Assembly: GCA_037044905.1 (NCBI GenBank)
Contig: JBAOKB010000139.1
Span: 1-64,000, forward strand
Source: Hortaea werneckii
Lineage: Eukaryota > Ascomycota > Dothideomycetes > Mycosphaerellales > Teratosphaeriaceae
Direction: 5' to 3'
Length of the DNA: 64,000 nucleotides
Shown here: one piece after another, positions 61,823-64,000 of the stretch
How positions within the stretch are numbered: position 1 is the stretch's first letter
Layout of the letters: each line of letters starts with the position of its first letter
Program-made: the position numbers and the translations under genes
Notes under the pieces: model-generated
What the model was told of the DNA's origin: nothing
Databases searched by the model: none
The model's input: only the letters and a program-made list of their open reading frames with translations

Positions 61823-63892
61823 ATGCTATTCCGATGCCGTGCGGTGTCCATCGAAAGAATCCCGCCTCCCTATCCGGAGCCTTCACACTGTTCGCGATAC
61901 AAGCGGGAAGAATTCTTGATCCAATTTATATCAGTAATGAAACGGGAACTATGCGAGCAGCCTCAAGATCTACAATGCCCTGCTTGCCGATGCGGAGTTG
62001 AGCGCAAGAAAAGTCGTACGGAGAAATGCAGCGCTGCTCGAACGACATTCAAACGAGACAGTGCTGAATTTCTTGGCGGTATAGCCTGTCCTCATCACGC
62101 GGAGGTACTTTTTCGGAACGATCAACTTCGTGATGGGAGAACCGCTCATTCACTTTTGCCTCCGCTGTGCAAACTCGCCGCTGAAATTCACTACCTCACC
62201 GTTTTCCATGGTGGCCCGAGCGCCCCCAAGACGGCTCCAGAAGCGGCGTCCAACTTTTTCTTTGTGTTTGTGACCAAGGAGGCTCCTCGAGTAGCTTCCA
62301 CATTTGCACTCCTGATTCAAAAGGCAATTCATGTCAACCCAGAAGTCGTGCACGATCTTACAACCGACTGGAGAACATTTGCTTCCAGCCAACACCCACG
62401 GTTGCTTGATGGCACGTCACTTGCTCCCTCTGAGCTCCTGAGGGCGTTCATCATGCAGTCAGACAACACCTTCGACATGTATGCAAATCACGCACCAGCA
62501 GGGTCTGCACCGAAAAATCTGGGGCAGCCGCAGCATGCAACGACCATCAGCACGCCACTTCCTGCAAACCAGGATGGAACACCAGTCTTACAGAGCCCGG
62601 CCACGACAGCACAGACAACCTCCCAGGGCGCATACCAAGATGTGCCTATCAACAGCCACCAACGTTTTGAATCCTCCCCATACCCTACGCTCTTACAAGC
62701 CCCGCACTTTGCCCCACAGGTCACACCTCATCAGCACGCCCAAGCTGGGAAGTTCATTTACGTGTCAAAATGGGCTTACGGTCTTGGTCCCCCACCACTA
62801 CAGGCCTCTCCATCTGCGCAGCAATATTCCTCACCTCAACCTAACACGGTCTATGGCATGATGGAGAGGCCTCTGCTAGTACCGACGGGTTCTCACCTCC
62901 CTCCGGGGTCCAATCAGGTCTACCAACAAGGGTGGGCCGCAGCTTTGACACTTCCAACAAGGATTCACACCCCGCCAACACCAACCTTCAACCCAATGGT
63001 TCAGAAGCGTTCGTCTGGTGAAATTGATGGAGAACAGACAGCTATGCCTCTGCCATCCCTATATCAGGTCTCATGCGATGCTGGTCAGAGAGGACCCAAA
63101 CGCCAAAAGGTAGCGAATGGCCATGACTTGACGGCAGACGCTGGCGAGGGTGTTGAGCAACGGGTCGAGAGAAGCGCGGTCGATGATCTTGAGTTTCAGA
63201 GTCTGGCGGAAGCTCAACAGAATCAGCACAGCTGCGTGCCCGTCCTACCTGAGACAGCTGCCAAAGACAAGATTGAAGCTATTCAAGAGAGTAGTAGCAA
63301 GCAACGTGACTGGGTCAAGGCAATCGTCAGTGCAATTGGTGGAGACTACAAACAGCTACCGGGTGGCGAGCACGACAAATTCCCAGGCCACGTTCAGGAA
63401 TGGCAGAGATTCCAGAACAGCAACCTGGCCAAAGTGCGCAAAGCGAAGCAGGAGAAGGGCAAGAAGGGTATCGAGCTGGCTGCGTGGGCCTTGCTACGGG
63501 CAGTCTTGAAAGGGCATAGCCGCGGACTGCGCCAAACCGGTACCTGGACGGTGGATAAGCGTTCGACGGTGACAGAGCGACTGCAGAAGTGCATCAAGGC
63601 TATCCAAGAGCTGCCTATTGTTGCGCTGGATACCTTGAAAGGCCAGGGTGTTCATGAGTTCGTAGCGAATCCAGAGTCCTTCGCCAAGCGCAAGATCGGC
63701 AACCTCTGGGTCAATTACTACAAGAAGCTCGCGGCGAAGGGAACCAAGATCCCCCAAGAAGAGAGATCAAGTGCAGTCAAGTCTGCAGGTGGTATTCAGC
63801 AGCAGACGGTGGCAGGGGCTGGTGGAGAGCACGAAGATGAGGGCGCCCCGGTCGAAGAAAGTGGACTCGCTCCAGAGGGGGAAGAAGTGTGA
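61823..63892 (+). CDS. Orphan protein with shared C-terminal domain
   Basis: 689 residues from ATG 61823; an upstream exon cannot be excluded. The N-terminus is Cys/His-rich (LQCPACRCGVERKKSRTEKC, then GGIACPHHAEV), possibly metal-binding. Residues about 115-215 look folded (LAAEIHYLTVFHGG, ASTFALLIQKAIHVNPEV). A Pro/Gln-rich disordered middle spans about 220-430. Residues about 490-645 form the conserved domain: RDWVKAIVSAIGGDYKQLPG, ELAAWALLRAVLKG, GLRQT (569), TERLQKCIKAIQE (584), FVANPESFAKRK (614). It aligns with the C-terminal regions of the proteins at 33724-35322 and 36552-38264. An acidic tail ends the protein. Function unknown; it is the best single representative of the local family. 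Confidence 0.78.
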   Translation: MLFRCRAVSIERIPPPYPEPSHCSRYKREEFLIQFISVMKRELCEQPQDLQCPACRCGVERKKSRTEKCSAARTTFKRDSAEFLGGIACPHHAEVLFRNDQLRDGRTAHSLLPPLCKLAAEIHYLTVFHGGPSAPKTAPEAASNFFFVFVTKEAPRVASTFALLIQKAIHVNPEVVHDLTTDWRTFASSQHPRLLDGTSLAPSELLRAFIMQSDNTFDMYANHAPAGSAPKNLGQPQHATTISTPLPANQDGTPVLQSPATTAQTTSQGAYQDVPINSHQRFESSPYPTLLQAPHFAPQVTPHQHAQAGKFIYVSKWAYGLGPPPLQASPSAQQYSSPQPNTVYGMMERPLLVPTGSHLPPGSNQVYQQGWAAALTLPTRIHTPPTPTFNPMVQKRSSGEIDGEQTAMPLPSLYQVSCDAGQRGPKRQKVANGHDLTADAGEGVEQRVERSAVDDLEFQSLAEAQQNQHSCVPVLPETAAKDKIEAIQESSSKQRDWVKAIVSAIGGDYKQLPGGEHDKFPGHVQEWQRFQNSNLAKVRKAKQEKGKKGIELAAWALLRAVLKGHSRGLRQTGTWTVDKRSTVTERLQKCIKAIQELPIVALDTLKGQGVHEFVANPESFAKRKIGNLWVNYYKKLAAKGTKIPQEERSSAVKSAGGIQQQTVAGAGGEHEDEGAPVEESGLAPEGEEV

Positions 63893-64000
63893 AAAGTCGG
63901 CAGCGCGGCATTGAAGTGCATCATGAGGCTCTGCAGCCTCTGCTAGAGACATTACATTTTGAGCATATTGCGCATTCTATTAATACTGAGCTGAGTCTGC

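Noticed and set aside
33700..64000. Right half as a giant Starship-type mobile element or biosynthetic cluster
   Set aside because: No tyrosine-recombinase captain, target-site duplication, polyketide/peptide synthase, P450 or transporter genes were found.

Overview
The window is nuclear DNA of a filamentous ascomycete (Pezizomycotina). Coding exons are GC-rich, introns are short (61-199 nt) with GTRNGT donors and YAG acceptors, and both strands carry genes. Fungal gene families are present: a HET-C protein, a Cdc11-type septation scaffold with leucine-rich repeats, and a fungal-type Vps24. I suspect Dothideomycetes (Capnodiales or Mycosphaerellales), but that is inference. No CRISPR array, rRNA, organelle DNA, convincing tRNA or intact transposon was seen.

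Region 1 (about 0.6-33.1 kb) is dense, conserved housekeeping territory. In order it holds: HET-C (-); Vps24/CHMP3 of ESCRT-III (-); p23/Sba1 Hsp90 co-chaperone (+); a TTC1-like TPR protein (-); an XAP5/FAM50 nuclear protein (+); a HAD hydrolase (-); a low-complexity Ser/Pro/Thr-rich ORF (+); ALG2 mannosyltransferase (+); a secreted isochorismatase-fold protein (-); a 2008-residue Cdc11/Nud1-like scaffold (-); a large disordered hypothetical protein (+); a METTL4-type adenine methyltransferase (-); a sulfotransferase-fold P-loop protein (-); and a LEU5-type mitochondrial carrier (-). These genes serve unrelated core functions. Several sit head-to-head over 470-620 bp promoters. Exon joins were worked out by hand from splice signals and reading frame.

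Region 2 (about 33.7-64 kb) is different in kind. Genes are sparse, intergenic stretches run 0.5-5 kb, and most proteins match no family I know. The sequence still shows order. Proteins at 33.7, 36.6 and 61.8 kb share a C-terminal domain (39 residues aligned without a gap between two of them). Genes at 36.6 and 48.0 kb share a DWPEE-centred segment. Adjacent genes at 42.1 and 44.9 kb end in the same C-x4-C-x16-H-x4-H module followed by PWLRxxGVDP. The gene at 39.9-41.0 kb encodes a Myb/SANT-like DNA-binding protein broken by a one-base frameshift. Other members carry an AT-hook or a CxxC finger. I read this as an accessory compartment holding diverged, lineage-specific paralogues with a nucleic-acid-binding flavour. 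It also contains a 5 kb gene desert with a duplicated hairpin-bearing segment.
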